Source of the DNA: Nocardioides marinisabuli
GTDB taxonomy: Bacteria; Actinomycetota; Actinomycetes; Propionibacteriales; Nocardioidaceae
Assembly: GCF_013466785.1 (NCBI RefSeq)
Contig: NZ_CP059163.1
Span: 1,984,001-2,048,000, forward strand
Length of the DNA stretch: 64,000 bases
Direction: 5' to 3'
In this document: one piece after another, positions 36,828 to 48,472 of the stretch
Numbering within the stretch: position 1 is the stretch's first letter
Layout: each line of letters starts with the position of its first letter
The notes under the pieces: generated by a model
The model's input: only the letters and a program-made list of their open reading frames with translations
Told to the model about the DNA's origin: nothing
The model's database searches: none
Program-made: the position numbers and the translations under genes

Positions 36828-37928
36828 ATGAGCGCACCCGCGGTGGAGCGCCCGCGCAGCCGCACCTTCGAGGCGCTGCGCGTCGCGGCGGTCACCCCGC
36901 TGACCGACGACGCGGCGGCGATCACCTTCGAGGTGCCCGAGGAGCTGCGCGAGCGGCTGGCCTTCGACGCCGGCCAGTCCCTGACGGTGCGCCGGGTCGT
37001 CGACGGCGTCGAGCACCGCCGGTCCTACTCGATCTGCGCGCCCGTGGGGGCCGCGCCCCGCATCGGTGTGCGCGAGATCCCCGGCGGCGTCGTGTCGTCG
37101 TGGCTGGTGCGCGAGGTGCGCCCGGGCGACGAGGTCGAGGTGCAGCTCGCCCCGGGCGGGTTCCGCGCCACCCCCGACGTGGTCGCCGCGGGCGGTCGGC
37201 ACCTGTGCGTGGCGGCCGGCTCGGGCATCACGCCGGTGCTCTCCATCGCCGCCAGCCTCCTCGAGCACCCCGACGCCCGGGTGACGCTGCTCTACGGCAA
37301 CCGCACGACCGGCTCGGTGATGTTCGCCGAGGAGGTCGCCGACCTCAAGAACGCCCACGTCGACCGGTTCCAGGTGGTGCACGTGCTCAGCCGCGAGCCG
37401 CGCGACGTCGAGCTGCTCTCGGGCCGCCTCGACGCCGAGCGCCTGGAGCGCATCCTGACCACGCTCGCGCCGGTCGGTGCCCAGCACCGCCCCGACCACG
37501 CCTGGCTGTGCGGCCCGCACGCCATGGTCCAGGACGCCCGCGACGTCCTCGGACGCCTCGGCCTGGCGCCCGAGCAGGTGCACGCCGAGCTGTTCTTCGT
37601 CGACGAGCCGCCGCCCGAGCTGGTGCGCGAGGTGGCGGCGCCGAGCGGCGCGACCAGCGAGGCCACCGTGGTGCTCGACGGGCTCAGCTCGACCTCGACG
37701 GTCTCCCGCGACCGGCCGCTGCTCGACTCCGCCCAGGAGACCCGCTCGGACCTGCCGTTCGCCTGCCGCGGAGGGGTCTGCGGCACCTGCCGCGCGCTGG
37801 TGCGCGACGGGGAGGTCGAGATGGCGCGCAACTACGCGCTCGAGCCCGCCGAGGTCGAGGCCGGCTTCGTGCTGACCTGCCAGGCCCGACCGGTGACCGA
37901 CGCGGTCACGGTCGACTTCGACGCCTGA
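36828..37928 (+). CDS. paaE: Phenylacetyl-CoA epoxidase reductase subunit E
   Basis: A 366-residue NADPH reductase that feeds electrons to PaaA. N-terminal FAD domain with RRSYSIC; NAD(P) part with AAGSGITPVLSI and LCGPHAMVQD; C-terminal plant-type ferredoxin domain with CRGGVCGTCRALV and a final cysteine in LTCQARP. All four cluster cysteines are present. The 3' end overlaps the convergent TetR gene by 23 bp, leaving no room for a conventional terminator. Confidence 0.94.
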   Translation: MSAPAVERPRSRTFEALRVAAVTPLTDDAAAITFEVPEELRERLAFDAGQSLTVRRVVDGVEHRRSYSICAPVGAAPRIGVREIPGGVVSSWLVREVRPGDEVEVQLAPGGFRATPDVVAAGGRHLCVAAGSGITPVLSIAASLLEHPDARVTLLYGNRTTGSVMFAEEVADLKNAHVDRFQVVHVLSREPRDVELLSGRLDAERLERILTTLAPVGAQHRPDHAWLCGPHAMVQDARDVLGRLGLAPEQVHAELFFVDEPPPELVREVAAPSGATSEATVVLDGLSSTSTVSRDRPLLDSAQETRSDLPFACRGGVCGTCRALVRDGEVEMARNYALEPAEVEAGFVLTCQARPVTDAVTVDFDA

Positions 37929-38550
37929 GGTCGTCGGGGCGCGCCGCGTGCAGGCCGTCGAAGGCCAGGGTGGTCACCGCGCGGGCCAGGTCGGCGGCGT
38001 CGACGTCGCCGCGGGGTCGGTGCCACTCGACGAGCGAGTTGACCATGCCGAAGAGCAGCCGGCTGACCAGGAGCGGCTCGACGTCGTCGCGCAGCGAGCC
38101 CTCCTCGACCGCGGCGCGCACCAGGTCGGCCAGGCGGGCGTCGATCCAGCGCCGCCGCTCCAGCGCGGCCAGCTCCACCGGGCTGTTGCCGCGCACCCGC
38201 AGCAGCAGCGTCACCTCCGGCTGGTGGGCCACGAGCACCTCGACGCTGCGCGCCACCAGCGCCCGCAGCCGCTCGTACGCCGACGTCTCGTCGTGCGCCA
38301 GCCCCGTCGCGGCCTCTACGGCGTCGGTGAGCTCGCCCAGCGCGGCGTCGAGCGCCATCCCGAGAAGGTGCTCCTTGCTCGGGACGTGGTGGTAGATCGC
38401 CGACTTCGTCAGCCCCAGCTCGCGCGCCAGGTCACCCATGCTGGTCGCGTCGTAGCCCTGGGCGTTGAACAGCGCCACCGCCTCGCGCAGCACGTCGGCC
38501 TGGTCGTGGCCGGGGCGCCCGCGGCGGGCCGGGGCAGCGGGGTCGGCCAT
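37906..38550 (-). CDS. paaR: TetR family regulator, probably PaaR
   Basis: A 214-residue TetR protein: helix-turn-helix at about residues 15-60 (DVLREAVALFNAQGYDATSM, then LGLTKSAIYHHVPSKEHLL) and a C-terminal ligand-binding helical domain. Position directly after paaE, on the opposite strand, together with the ACCGATCGGT-type palindrome before paaA makes it the likely phenylacetyl-CoA-responsive repressor. The name is by context and family; a lipid-type TetR regulator of similar sequence is possible. Confidence 0.8.
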   Translation of the reverse strand: MADPAAPARRGRPGHDQADVLREAVALFNAQGYDATSMGDLARELGLTKSAIYHHVPSKEHLLGMALDAALGELTDAVEAATGLAHDETSAYERLRALVARSVEVLVAHQPEVTLLLRVRGNSPVELAALERRRWIDARLADLVRAAVEEGSLRDDVEPLLVSRLLFGMVNSLVEWHRPRGDVDAADLARAVTTLAFDGLHAARPDDLRRRSRP

Positions 38551-38666
38551 GGGAGCAGGATGCCACGTCCCGGGCGCGGTGCACCGGCTCCTGCGGGACG
38601 TCCCGACTCACCTTTACGGGCGGGGAGGTGGCCAGGGGTGGGGTGGTCGGTGCGATCATCACGACG

Positions 38667-39530
38667 ATGACCGCGCACAGCTCCCCCGAGACCCCGGCGA
38701 CGACGTCGCTGGTGGTCGGTGGTCGCTACGAGCTGGTCGAGCTGATCGGCAGTGGCGCGATGGGCAGCGTGTACGCCGCGCAGGACCTCGTCGACGAGCG
38801 CCTGGTCGCGCTCAAGCGGCTGCACGCGCAGCGCGCCGACGACGACACCGCCCGCACCCGCTTCGAGGCCGAGGCGCGCACCCTGCGCCAGCTCTCCCAC
38901 CCCGGCCTTCCCCAGGTCTACGACGTGGGGGAGGAGGACGACGGCGTCGCGGTGCAGCCCTACCTGGCGATGCGCCTGGTCACCGGTGACACGCTCTCCG
39001 ACCTGGTCACCGAGCGGGGGCCGCTGCCGCCGCTGGAGGTCGCCGGGCTGGTCGCGCAGCTGGCCTCGGCCCTCAGCGCCGTGCACGCCGCCGGTGTCGT
39101 GCACCGCGACATCAAGCCCGCCAACATCGTCGTGGGCGAGACCGGGCAGCCGGTGCTCGTCGACTTCGGGATCGCCACCGGCGACGACGTCGAGCCGCTG
39201 ACCAGCACCGGCGAGGTGCTCGGCACGATGGAGTACATCTCGCCCGAGCAGGTCTCGGGCCGGCGGGCGACCGCCGCCTCCGACGTCTACTCGCTCGGTG
39301 TCGTGGCCTACCAGTGCCTGACCGGGGTCAAGCCCTTCCAGCGCGAGTCGCCGGTCGCCTCGGCGCTGGCCCACCTCAACGACCCCGCGCCCGACCTGCC
39401 GCCCAGCGTCGACCGGCGCCTGGGCGAGGTCGTCCAGCGGATGCTGGCCAAGGAGCCGGAGGCGCGCCCGCTGGCCGCCGACGTCGCCCGCCTCCTCGAG
39501 CGCGTGCTCGCGCGCCGCCGGCGCCGCTGA
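38667..39530 (+). CDS. Cytosolic serine/threonine protein kinase
   Basis: About 287 residues, a single PknB-type kinase domain: glycine loop IGSGAMGSVYAA, lysine in ALKRL, catalytic loop HRDIKPANIVV, DFGIAT and the activation segment ending GTMEYISPEQ. Unlike most actinobacterial kinases there is no membrane helix and no PASTA or other sensor domain; the protein ends in an Arg-rich tail. ATG 38667 is chosen because the kinase fold starts 20 residues later. It stands alone between paaR (divergent) and the glycosyltransferase operon (convergent); substrates unknown. Confidence 0.88.
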   Translation: MTAHSSPETPATTSLVVGGRYELVELIGSGAMGSVYAAQDLVDERLVALKRLHAQRADDDTARTRFEAEARTLRQLSHPGLPQVYDVGEEDDGVAVQPYLAMRLVTGDTLSDLVTERGPLPPLEVAGLVAQLASALSAVHAAGVVHRDIKPANIVVGETGQPVLVDFGIATGDDVEPLTSTGEVLGTMEYISPEQVSGRRATAASDVYSLGVVAYQCLTGVKPFQRESPVASALAHLNDPAPDLPPSVDRRLGEVVQRMLAKEPEARPLAADVARLLERVLARRRRR

Positions 39531-39549
39531 GCCGACCCACCGGCCGCGC

Positions 39550-40368
39550 TCAGCCGCCGGCCCGGACCCACCGCCCGTCCTGCCGGGCGACCAGGCCCTC
39601 GGCCTCGAACGCCTCCAGCCACCCGGTCATCGGCCACCAGCCCCACCGCCGGTGGAAGAGCGCGGCGTTGCGCAGCACGTCGTCGACGTGCTGGCGCGGC
39701 GGGTCCTGGGTCGGGTGGTGCTGGTGGAAGCCGCGCGCCGACCCGACCCAGCCGAGCGGGACGCCGCCGGCGACCGCGAGGCGCGCGAAGTCGGTGTCCT
39801 CGCCGCCGTAGCCGACGTAGTCCTCGCAGAAGCCGCCCACCCGCTCCCACGCCTGCGCCGAGGTGGCGAAGGACAGCGACCAGAACAGGTCGGGCGAGGC
39901 GTCGCGCAGCACCTCGCCGGGCGTGGGCGCCGGCCGCGCGGGGTGCGGGTCGTCGAGGGCGCCCAGCGCGCCGAGGTCGTAGCCGCCGGCCGGCGGCGGG
40001 GGCAGGTAGGTCACCGGCCCCGACCAGAGCGCGACCGGGTCGCAGCGCACCACGTCGGCGTACGCCGCCACCAGCCCGGGCCCGGCCAGCAGGTCGACGT
40101 CGAGCAGCACCAGCACGTCGGCGCCCAGGCGCACGGCCTCGGCGACGCCCCGGTTGCGCGCCCGCGCCAGCGGCAGGCCCTGCGGCTCGGCCGGCAGGTG
40201 CAGCACCCGGGTCTCCACGCCGCGCAGCGCTGCCACCGGCGGGTCGTCGTCGATGGCCACCACGACGCTCAGGTCGGGCAGCACGTCGCCGAGGGCCAGC
40301 GAGGCGCGCTGGCGGGCCAGGTGGTGGTGCCGGCCGTGCACGATGGTGACGACCGCGGTGCCGCTCAC
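39550..40368 (-). CDS. Glycosyltransferase family 2 (galactosyltransferase-like C-terminus)
   Basis: A 272-residue GT-A fold enzyme. The nucleotide-sugar site shows VAIDDDPPV and the metal-binding LDVDLLAG near residue 95; the acceptor side has GGEDTDFARLAV, as in polypeptide-galactosyltransferase-like GT2 members, which contain an ED/DxD-type acid pair. GTG 40368 overlaps the upstream gene's stop (GTGA). It is the last gene of four overlapping glycosyltransferase genes. Donor and acceptor are unknown; no sugar-nucleotide or polymer export gene is adjacent. Confidence 0.82.
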   Translation of the reverse strand: MSGTAVVTIVHGRHHHLARQRASLALGDVLPDLSVVVAIDDDPPVAALRGVETRVLHLPAEPQGLPLARARNRGVAEAVRLGADVLVLLDVDLLAGPGLVAAYADVVRCDPVALWSGPVTYLPPPPAGGYDLGALGALDDPHPARPAPTPGEVLRDASPDLFWSLSFATSAQAWERVGGFCEDYVGYGGEDTDFARLAVAGGVPLGWVGSARGFHQHHPTQDPPRQHVDDVLRNAALFHRRWGWWPMTGWLEAFEAEGLVARQDGRWVRAGG

Positions 40369-41408
40369 GGGCACACCCCCGTCACCACGTCGGCGAACCT
40401 GCGCGCCGCCCCGCCGTCGCACCAGGCGGCCCAGGCGTCGCCGTCGAGGGCCCGGGCCTGCTCCAGCACGTCGGGCCAGCGGCCCGCGCCCAGCGCGCGC
40501 AGCACCACGGCCGGCCACCCGTTCCGCGCCAGGGCGGCGCCGGTGCGCGCCTGCTCGTCGTGCGGCCGGGCGGCCGGTACGACGACCGCCGGGCGCCGCA
40601 TCGCCGCGACCTCCGCCAGCGCGTTCTGGCCGGCGTGGGTCAGCACCACGTCGGCGCGGCGCATCGCCTCGCGGGGGTCGGCGACCCAGGTGCCGCGCGT
40701 GCCGCCCAGCACCTGCCACTCCCACCCGGGCGACGCGGCGACGGCGCGGTCGAGCTCGTCGTCGGTCCAGGCGTCGCCGCCGCTGCCGCCGAGCACCAGC
40801 ACGCGCGGTGGCCCGGGGTGCCGCTCGGCCACCCGGGCCGGCTCCACCGGGAAGCGGGACAGCCCGCCCAGCGCCTGCACCCGCGCCCCCACCTCGGGGG
40901 CGACGTCGAGCACCGAGCGGGTCTCGCTGGCGGGCCACAGCCCCACCAGGGCGTCGGCGACGTCGTGCCCGAGCCGGTGCGCCACGTCGTCGCGCACCCC
41001 GGGCAGCACCACACCGACCACCGGCACCCCGTGCAGGCGCACCAGCAGCGCCACCTCGACCGACACGTCGACCACGACCGCGGCGGGCCGGACGGCGTCG
41101 AGCCAGGCGGAGATGCGGGCGTGCCGAGCGCGCAGGCCGGCGTGGCCGCGGGGCACCCAGTGCAGCCGGCCGCTGGCGTCCGGGGCCCGCGCCGCCGGGT
41201 CGTCGAGGCCTTCCTCCGCGGTGTCGTCGCGGGGCAGGTCGACCCACTCCCCGGGCCAGTCCGCCGGGCGGGGCAGCGAGGAGAGGCCCGTGGTGACCAC
41301 ACCGCGGGTCGCCAGCTCGCGGGCCAGGGCGCCGGCGCGGTGCAGGTGGCCGCTGCCGTGGTGGTGCACGTAGCAGCCGACGGCGGCGGGGCCGCTGCCG
41401 CTGCTCAT
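40365..41408 (-). CDS. MurG/GT28-like glycosyltransferase
   Basis: A 347-residue GT-B protein. It begins with GCYVHHHGSGHLHRAGALA, a glycine/histidine loop as in GT28 enzymes, and its C-terminal half has RVLVLGGSGGDAW and the donor-binding block VLTHAGQNALAEVAAMRRPA, matching the family pattern H-x-G-x-x-x-x-x-E. It is not MurG itself, since no cell-wall cluster surrounds it and the N-terminal motifs differ. ATG start overlaps the upstream gene's stop, so it is part of the coupled four-gene unit. Confidence 0.8.
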   Translation of the reverse strand: MSSGSGPAAVGCYVHHHGSGHLHRAGALARELATRGVVTTGLSSLPRPADWPGEWVDLPRDDTAEEGLDDPAARAPDASGRLHWVPRGHAGLRARHARISAWLDAVRPAAVVVDVSVEVALLVRLHGVPVVGVVLPGVRDDVAHRLGHDVADALVGLWPASETRSVLDVAPEVGARVQALGGLSRFPVEPARVAERHPGPPRVLVLGGSGGDAWTDDELDRAVAASPGWEWQVLGGTRGTWVADPREAMRRADVVLTHAGQNALAEVAAMRRPAVVVPAARPHDEQARTGAALARNGWPAVVLRALGAGRWPDVLEQARALDGDAWAAWCDGGAARRFADVVTGVCP

Positions 41409-42481
41409 GCGGCGGGCCGCCCGACGCGGGCCAGCGACCGGTAGATCGCCTCGTACTCGTCGACCATGCGCTCCAGCGAGCACTCGCGCACCGCGGTGGC
41501 GCGCACGGCGCCGCGGGGCAGGGTCGCCGCGCGCAGCACCGCCTCCGCCAGCGCGTCGACGTCGTCGGCGGGCACCACCACGCCCGCCCCCGGCGAGACG
41601 ACCTCGGCGATCGCGCCGCGGTCGTAGGCCGCGACCGGGGTGCCGCACGACATGGCCTCCGCGGCGACCAGCCCGTAGGGCTCCTCCCAGCGCGGGGTGA
41701 CCAGCGCGACCGACGCCTCGCCGACCACGGTGACCAGGTCGTCGTGGGCGAGGTGACCCAGGTGCTCGACGTCGCCGCCGAGCAGCGGGCGCAGGCACGT
41801 CTCGTAGTAGTCGCGGTCGCTGACCGGGCCGACCAGCCGCAGCGGCACCCCCGCGCGCCGGCAGGCCAGCACCGCGTCGTGCGGGGCCTTCTCGGCGGTG
41901 ATCCGGCCCGACCAGACCGCCGGGCCGCCGCCCGGGCCGGGGCGCCACCGGTCGGTGTCGACGCCGTTGCGCACCACCGAGGCGCGCACCCGCGGCGCCC
42001 ACATCCGGCGGCACGTCTCGGAGACGGCCACCGCGGGCGTCTCGGGGCTGAGCTGGAACGCCGACTCCAGCCACGGCAGGGGCGGGGTGTGCAGGGTCGT
42101 GACCACCGGCACCGGCAGGGTCCGGGCCATCGCGACCGGCAGGTGGTGCAGCGAGTTGTTGTGCACCACGTCGACACTCGCCCCGCGCGGCCCGGCCAGG
42201 TCGAGCATCAGCGCGAGGTAGGCGTGGTGCTCGGCGATCCAGCGCGCGGGCGGGGCGTTGACGTCGGCGCAGGCTGCGTCGCTGGGCCAGAACGGGTCGA
42301 CGTCCAGCTCGACGGCGCCCAGCGCGGGGTCGGAGCCCGGGGCGGCGTACAGCGAGACCTGGTGGCCGCGGCGGCGCAGCTCGCGGGCCAGGTAGTGGGT
42401 CTGCGACTCCAGGCCGCCGGCGAACGGCTCCCGGATGGGGTGCTGGGACGAGGCGACCAGGCACACGCGCAGCGGGGTCAC
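41405..42481 (-). CDS. Glycosyltransferase family 4
   Basis: A 358-residue GT-B enzyme. N-terminal loop PFAGGLESQTHYLAREL near residue 20, acceptor-side HNNSLHHLP, and the donor block WEEPYGLVAAEAMSCGTPVAA near residue 265, the EX7E signature of retaining GT4 enzymes. VRNGVDTDRW is also typical. GTG 42481 overlaps the upstream stop. The fold suggests transfer from a nucleotide-activated hexose to a lipid or glycan acceptor; the specific sugar is unknown. Confidence 0.88.
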   Translation of the reverse strand: MTPLRVCLVASSQHPIREPFAGGLESQTHYLARELRRRGHQVSLYAAPGSDPALGAVELDVDPFWPSDAACADVNAPPARWIAEHHAYLALMLDLAGPRGASVDVVHNNSLHHLPVAMARTLPVPVVTTLHTPPLPWLESAFQLSPETPAVAVSETCRRMWAPRVRASVVRNGVDTDRWRPGPGGGPAVWSGRITAEKAPHDAVLACRRAGVPLRLVGPVSDRDYYETCLRPLLGGDVEHLGHLAHDDLVTVVGEASVALVTPRWEEPYGLVAAEAMSCGTPVAAYDRGAIAEVVSPGAGVVVPADDVDALAEAVLRAATLPRGAVRATAVRECSLERMVDEYEAIYRSLARVGRPAA

Positions 42482-43602
42482 CGACCGACCGTCCCCAGCA
42501 CCTCGGCGTACACCCGCTCGTGCGCGGCCGCGACCTGCCTGCGCTGGGCGCGGCGCTCGTCGATGCCGGCGCCCCACCGGGGCCGCTCGGCGTGGGCGCG
42601 GCGCACCGCCGCGTCGAGCGAGCCGAGGTCGATGTGGTCCTCGTCGTGCTCGTAGGACAGCACCGGGCCCTGCTCGGCGAAGTAGCCGCAGGTCGGCGCC
42701 AGCACCGTGGTGCCGAGGTCGCGGCAGGCCTCCAGCCAGCCCGAGTGGGTGCCGAAGCGGTAGGGCAGCACCGACAGGTCGAGCGAGCCGAGGTAGTCCC
42801 ACAGCTCCTTGTCGGGCAGGAAGTCGTGGACGCGCAGGTCGATGCGTCCCTCGGCCGCGGCGCTGCGCAACCACCCGCGCAGCGCGACGTCCTCGCGGGC
42901 CCCGCCCTCCATGACGTCGCGGTGCGCGTTGACCTGGAGGACCGCGTCGGGCAGGTCGGCGACGGTGTCGGCGAGCGTGGGCAGCAGCCGCATCGGCGCC
43001 ATGCCCGCGCGCAGGCTCTTGACGTGCAGCCCCACCCGGAAGGCGCCGGTGCGGCGCCGCGCCCGGCAGTCGGCGGCCACCGCCATCGTGCGCAGGTCGA
43101 CGACGTGCGGGTGCGGCACCACCGTGGCCTCGCGGCCCCAGCGACGGCGGATCTCGTCGGCCGCACCCGGCGTCAGGGTGAGCAGCGCGTCGGCGCGGGG
43201 CACGAGTGCGTCGAGCTGCTCGTCGTGCAGGCGCCGGTCGACGTGGTGGGGGTTGCGCAGGTCGTGGACGGTCTGCACGAACCCCCGCCCGGTCTCGTGC
43301 ACGGCGTCGACCAGGGCGGCCAGGTCGCGGGGGTCCAGGGCGTCGAAGCCGAAGTGCAGGTGCATCAGGTCGAAGTCGTGCGCGCGCACCCAGGCCGGGT
43401 CGAGCATCGCCGGCGGCCACCACTGCCCCGGCTCGGGATCGGCGACCCGCGGCGGCGGGTCGGGCAGCCGGTGCGCGCCCGCCGCGGCGAGGCCGGGCTC
43501 GGGGGCGAGGTGGCGGACGTAGACGTGCCCGCTGGGCACCGACGCGATGGTCGGTGGCCGGGTGCCGGCCTGCGGGGCGGCCGGGGCGACGGAGATGCTC
43601 AC
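42478..43602 (-). CDS. Glycosyltransferase (GT4-like), first gene of glycan operon
   Basis: About 374 residues. [10 protein letters not shown] and [12 protein letters not shown] form the N-terminal acceptor domain, and the C-terminal domain has [31 protein letters not shown] and [12 protein letters not shown], resembling GT4/GT1 donor domains although the second Glu of the EX7E motif is not obvious. GTG 43602 is used because residues 5' of it are low-complexity. It is the promoter-proximal gene of the four-gene overlapping unit and is divergent from ppsR across 174 bp. Confidence 0.78.
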   Translation of the reverse strand: MSISVAPAAPQAGTRPPTIASVPSGHVYVRHLAPEPGLAAAGAHRLPDPPPRVADPEPGQWWPPAMLDPAWVRAHDFDLMHLHFGFDALDPRDLAALVDAVHETGRGFVQTVHDLRNPHHVDRRLHDEQLDALVPRADALLTLTPGAADEIRRRWGREATVVPHPHVVDLRTMAVAADCRARRRTGAFRVGLHVKSLRAGMAPMRLLPTLADTVADLPDAVLQVNAHRDVMEGGAREDVALRGWLRSAAAEGRIDLRVHDFLPDKELWDYLGSLDLSVLPYRFGTHSGWLEACRDLGTTVLAPTCGYFAEQGPVLSYEHDEDHIDLGSLDAAVRRAHAERPRWGAGIDERRAQRRQVAAAHERVYAEVLGTVGR

Positions 43603-43776
43603 GTCGTTCCCTCTACCCACGCCCCCCGCTCGTCGATCCCCTCCCAACGGGTGACGCGGGCGCGACCAGCCCCGACCACATGGCGGCGCCCTGCCCGAGC
43701 GCCCCGGTCAGGCGCTACCGTGCCGACCGGGGCCCGAGCGGGCCGCACCCGGGGAGTCCGGCTCAGGAGGTGGCAG

Positions 43777-44642
43777 GTGGGCGACGTCGCGGAGCCGGTC
43801 GTGCCGGTCTTCTTCCTCTCCGACTCCACCGGCATCAGCGCCGAGACGATGGGCAACGCGCTGCTCATCCAGTTCCCCGACACCGTGTTCGAGCGCACCA
43901 CCATCCCCTTCATCTCCACCGTCGAGCACGCCCGCGAGGTCGTGGCGATGCTCGACGAGCAGATGGACGGCCCGGTGACGCCGCTGGTCTTCACCACCGC
44001 GGCCGAGGACCTGGTGCGCGAGGAGCTCAACCGCACCCGCGCCCCGCTGATCGACTTCTTCGGGATGCACATGCAGCGCGTCGAGTCGGTGCTCGGGCGC
44101 TCGGGGCGCCGCGAGGCGGCCCGGCTGCACGGCGTCGGCGACATCCAGCGCTACAACAGCCGGATGGCCGCGGTGGAGTTCACCATCGAGCACGACGACG
44201 GGCAGAGCCTGCGGGCGATGGACCGCGCCGACGTCATCCTGCTGGCGCCCTCGCGCTGCGGCAAGACGCCCACCAGCATGTACCTCGCCCTCCAGCACGG
44301 CCTGTTCGTGGCCAACTACCCCCTCGTCGACGAGGACCTCGAGCGCACCGACCTGCCCGGCCCCGTGGCGGCGTACGCCGACCGGTGCTGGGGCATCACC
44401 ACCAACGTCGACCGGCTCAGCCGGGTGCGCAACGAGCGCCGCCCCGGCTCGCGCTACGCCTCGGCCGAGCAGTGCCGCTGGGAGCTGCGCCGCGCCAAGC
44501 AGCTCTTCGAGGCCCACCGCCTGCCCGTCGTCGACTCCTCGTCCAAGTCGGTCGAGGAGATCAGCGCCCTGATCCTGCAGAACCGCACCTCCCGAGCCAA
44601 GGCCGCCGAGCGCGTCCGTCGTACCCAGGAAGAGAACCCCGC

Positions 44643-44646
<4 letters not shown>
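43777..44646 (+). CDS. ppsR: Pyruvate,water dikinase regulatory protein (PSRP)
   Basis: A 289-residue DUF299-family bifunctional kinase/pyrophosphorylase that switches PEP synthase off and on by ADP-dependent phosphorylation and phosphate-dependent dephosphorylation of a threonine near the catalytic histidine. [19 protein letters not shown] opens the domain and the P-loop is [11 protein letters not shown] near residue 152. GTG start with AGGAGG 6 bp upstream. It overlaps ppsA, its target, by ATGA, which fixes the specificity to PEP synthase and not to pyruvate phosphate dikinase. Confidence 0.92.
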
Positions 44647-47085
<2,439 letters not shown>

Positions 47086-47094
47086 GGCTGCGCT

Positions 47095-47147
47095 GGGGGA
47101 GCCGGGGGAGCCGGGGAAGCGTCGTCGGCCGCTCGACGACGCTCCCC
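47095..47147. terminator. Tandem 9-bp repeats leading into a bidirectional terminator hairpin
   Basis: GGGGGAGCC occurs at 47095 and 47104 and a third variant, GGGGAAGCG, at 47113. The third copy starts a stem: AGCGTCGTCG (47118-47127) with CGACGACGCT (47134-47143), extended by GGGG/CCCC over one mismatch. It lies between the convergent ppsA and secreted-protein stops. Confidence 0.7.
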
Positions 47148-47154
47148 CGGTGTC

Positions 47155-48300
47155 TCAGGCCCGCGGGACCGGCAGGCCGCCGAGCAGGCCGCCCAGGATG
47201 TCGCCCAGGATGTCGCCGAGCGAGGCCAGCAGACCGGCCAGGGCGCCGGTGTCGAGCACGCCGCTGAGCTGGTCGAGGAAGCCGGTCGAGCCGAGCTCGC
47301 CGACGAGGGCCTCGAGCACCTGCGAGAGGACGGCGGTGGGGTCGCTGCCCTCGAACGCGCCGAGGTCCTCGAGCTGGGAGAACAGCTCGAGCAGCGGGCC
47401 GAGCTGGCCGCCGCCGGTGAGCGCGGTCGCGAGCCCCTCGACCGCGGCGATGAGGCCGGCCGGGCCGGCGGCCGGGTCGAAGGAGCCCAGGGCGCCCTGC
47501 AGCGCGGCCAGGGCGCCGCTGAGCTGGCCCAGGTCGGCCCCCGGCAGGGCGGTGCCGCCGGGCAGCCCGCCCAGCAGCGTGTCCAGCACGGCGCTGAGCG
47601 CGGCCGGGTCGGCGCCCTCGAGACCGCCGCCGGTGAGCTCGCCGAGCAGCCCCTGCAGCGCGGCGACGAGGGCCGGCACGTCCAGGGCCTGCAGGGCGGC
47701 GAGGATCTCGTCGAGCTGGCCCGCGTCGGCGCCGGGGATGCCGGCCTCGAGCTGACCCAGCAGCGCCTGCAGCTGCGCGGTGGCGGTGTTGAGCTGGTCG
47801 GCCAGGTCTGCGGGCAGCAGGGCGCCCAGCTGGTCGAGCGGCAGCGCGCCGAGCGCGTCCTGCGACTCGTCGACCTCGCCCTGGGCCTCGTCGGGGGTGG
47901 TCGTGCCGCCGCCGGCCGCGCAGAGCTTGTCGCGGCGGTTCTTGCGCTTCTCCACGCGCTTCTTGGCGCGGGTGACCTTCTTGGCCTTGTTCTTCTTGGC
48001 CTGCTTGGCCTTCTTGACCGACTTCTTGGCCTTGCGCAGGTCGGCCTTGGCCTCCGCGCAGGTCCGGGCCCGGCGCTCGCCGGAGGCGAGGTCGCCGCCG
48101 GTGCTCGCGGTGCCGGCGACGGCGGCCGCGGAGATCCTGGGGGAGGTCTCCGCGGCGGCGCCGGTCGTGGCGACGCCCATGGCGCCGGCGGTCAGGGCCA
48201 GCACCGTGACGCCGCTGGCGCCGAGGCGGGCCAGGCGGCGGGCGGCCGGTGCTGCGCCGGCTCGGCCGGCGGGGTCGGTGGTGGGTCGGTGCAGGTGCAT
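47155..48300 (-). CDS. Secreted Lys-rich helical hairpin plus Leu/Gly-rich repeat protein
   Basis: A 381-residue exported protein of no family I recognise. Signal peptide to about residue 50 (ending GAAAE). Residues 80-128 are a strongly basic helix ([19 protein letters not shown]) bounded by two cysteines, CAEAKAD and RRDKLC, which could form a disulfide-closed helical hairpin. The remaining 240 residues are low-complexity repeats built from [19 protein letters not shown]-type segments without charge clusters. Surface or envelope association is inferred from the export signal and basic helix. It is divergent from the iron-boxed AMP-ligase fusion. Confidence 0.75.
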   Translation of the reverse strand: MHLHRPTTDPAGRAGAAPAARRLARLGASGVTVLALTAGAMGVATTGAAAETSPRISAAAVAGTASTGGDLASGERRARTCAEAKADLRKAKKSVKKAKQAKKNKAKKVTRAKKRVEKRKNRRDKLCAAGGGTTTPDEAQGEVDESQDALGALPLDQLGALLPADLADQLNTATAQLQALLGQLEAGIPGADAGQLDEILAALQALDVPALVAALQGLLGELTGGGLEGADPAALSAVLDTLLGGLPGGTALPGADLGQLSGALAALQGALGSFDPAAGPAGLIAAVEGLATALTGGGQLGPLLELFSQLEDLGAFEGSDPTAVLSQVLEALVGELGSTGFLDQLSGVLDTGALAGLLASLGDILGDILGGLLGGLPVPRA

Positions 48301-48393
48301 GTGCGGGGCTCCCTCGTGTCCTCGGTCCGGCCCCTCCCGGGCCGCTCGAGGTCATCGTGGACCGTCGCGCCCGGCGGTGTCAGGAGAAGTCTT

Positions 48394-48447
48394 ATGTCTG
48401 ACCGATCGGAGGAGGCGACCATGCCGCGGACGTCGACTCGTGCATAG
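48394..48447 (+). CDS. Possible 17-residue leader peptide before the iron-boxed gene
   Basis: ATG 48394, preceded by AGGAGAAG, opens a short frame encoding MSDRSEEATMPRTSTRA and ending with TAG at 48445-48447, whose last bases touch the iron box. An internal ATG at 48421 is preceded by a strong GGAGGAGG. Whether it is translated is unknown; it may simply be untranslated promoter DNA. Confidence 0.25.
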   Translation: MSDRSEEATMPRTSTRA

Positions 48448-48464
48448 GTGAGGCTTGCCTTACC
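48446..48464. promoter_or_regulatory. DtxR/IdeR-type iron box upstream of the AMP-ligase fusion
   Basis: AGGTGAGGCTTGCCTTACC has arms GGTGAGGC and GCCTTACC around TT, with one mismatch, and resembles the iron box at 5003. It ends 8 bp before the GTG start at 48473, so the repressor would cover the transcription start. Confidence 0.72.
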
Positions 48465-48472
48465 ATCGACGG

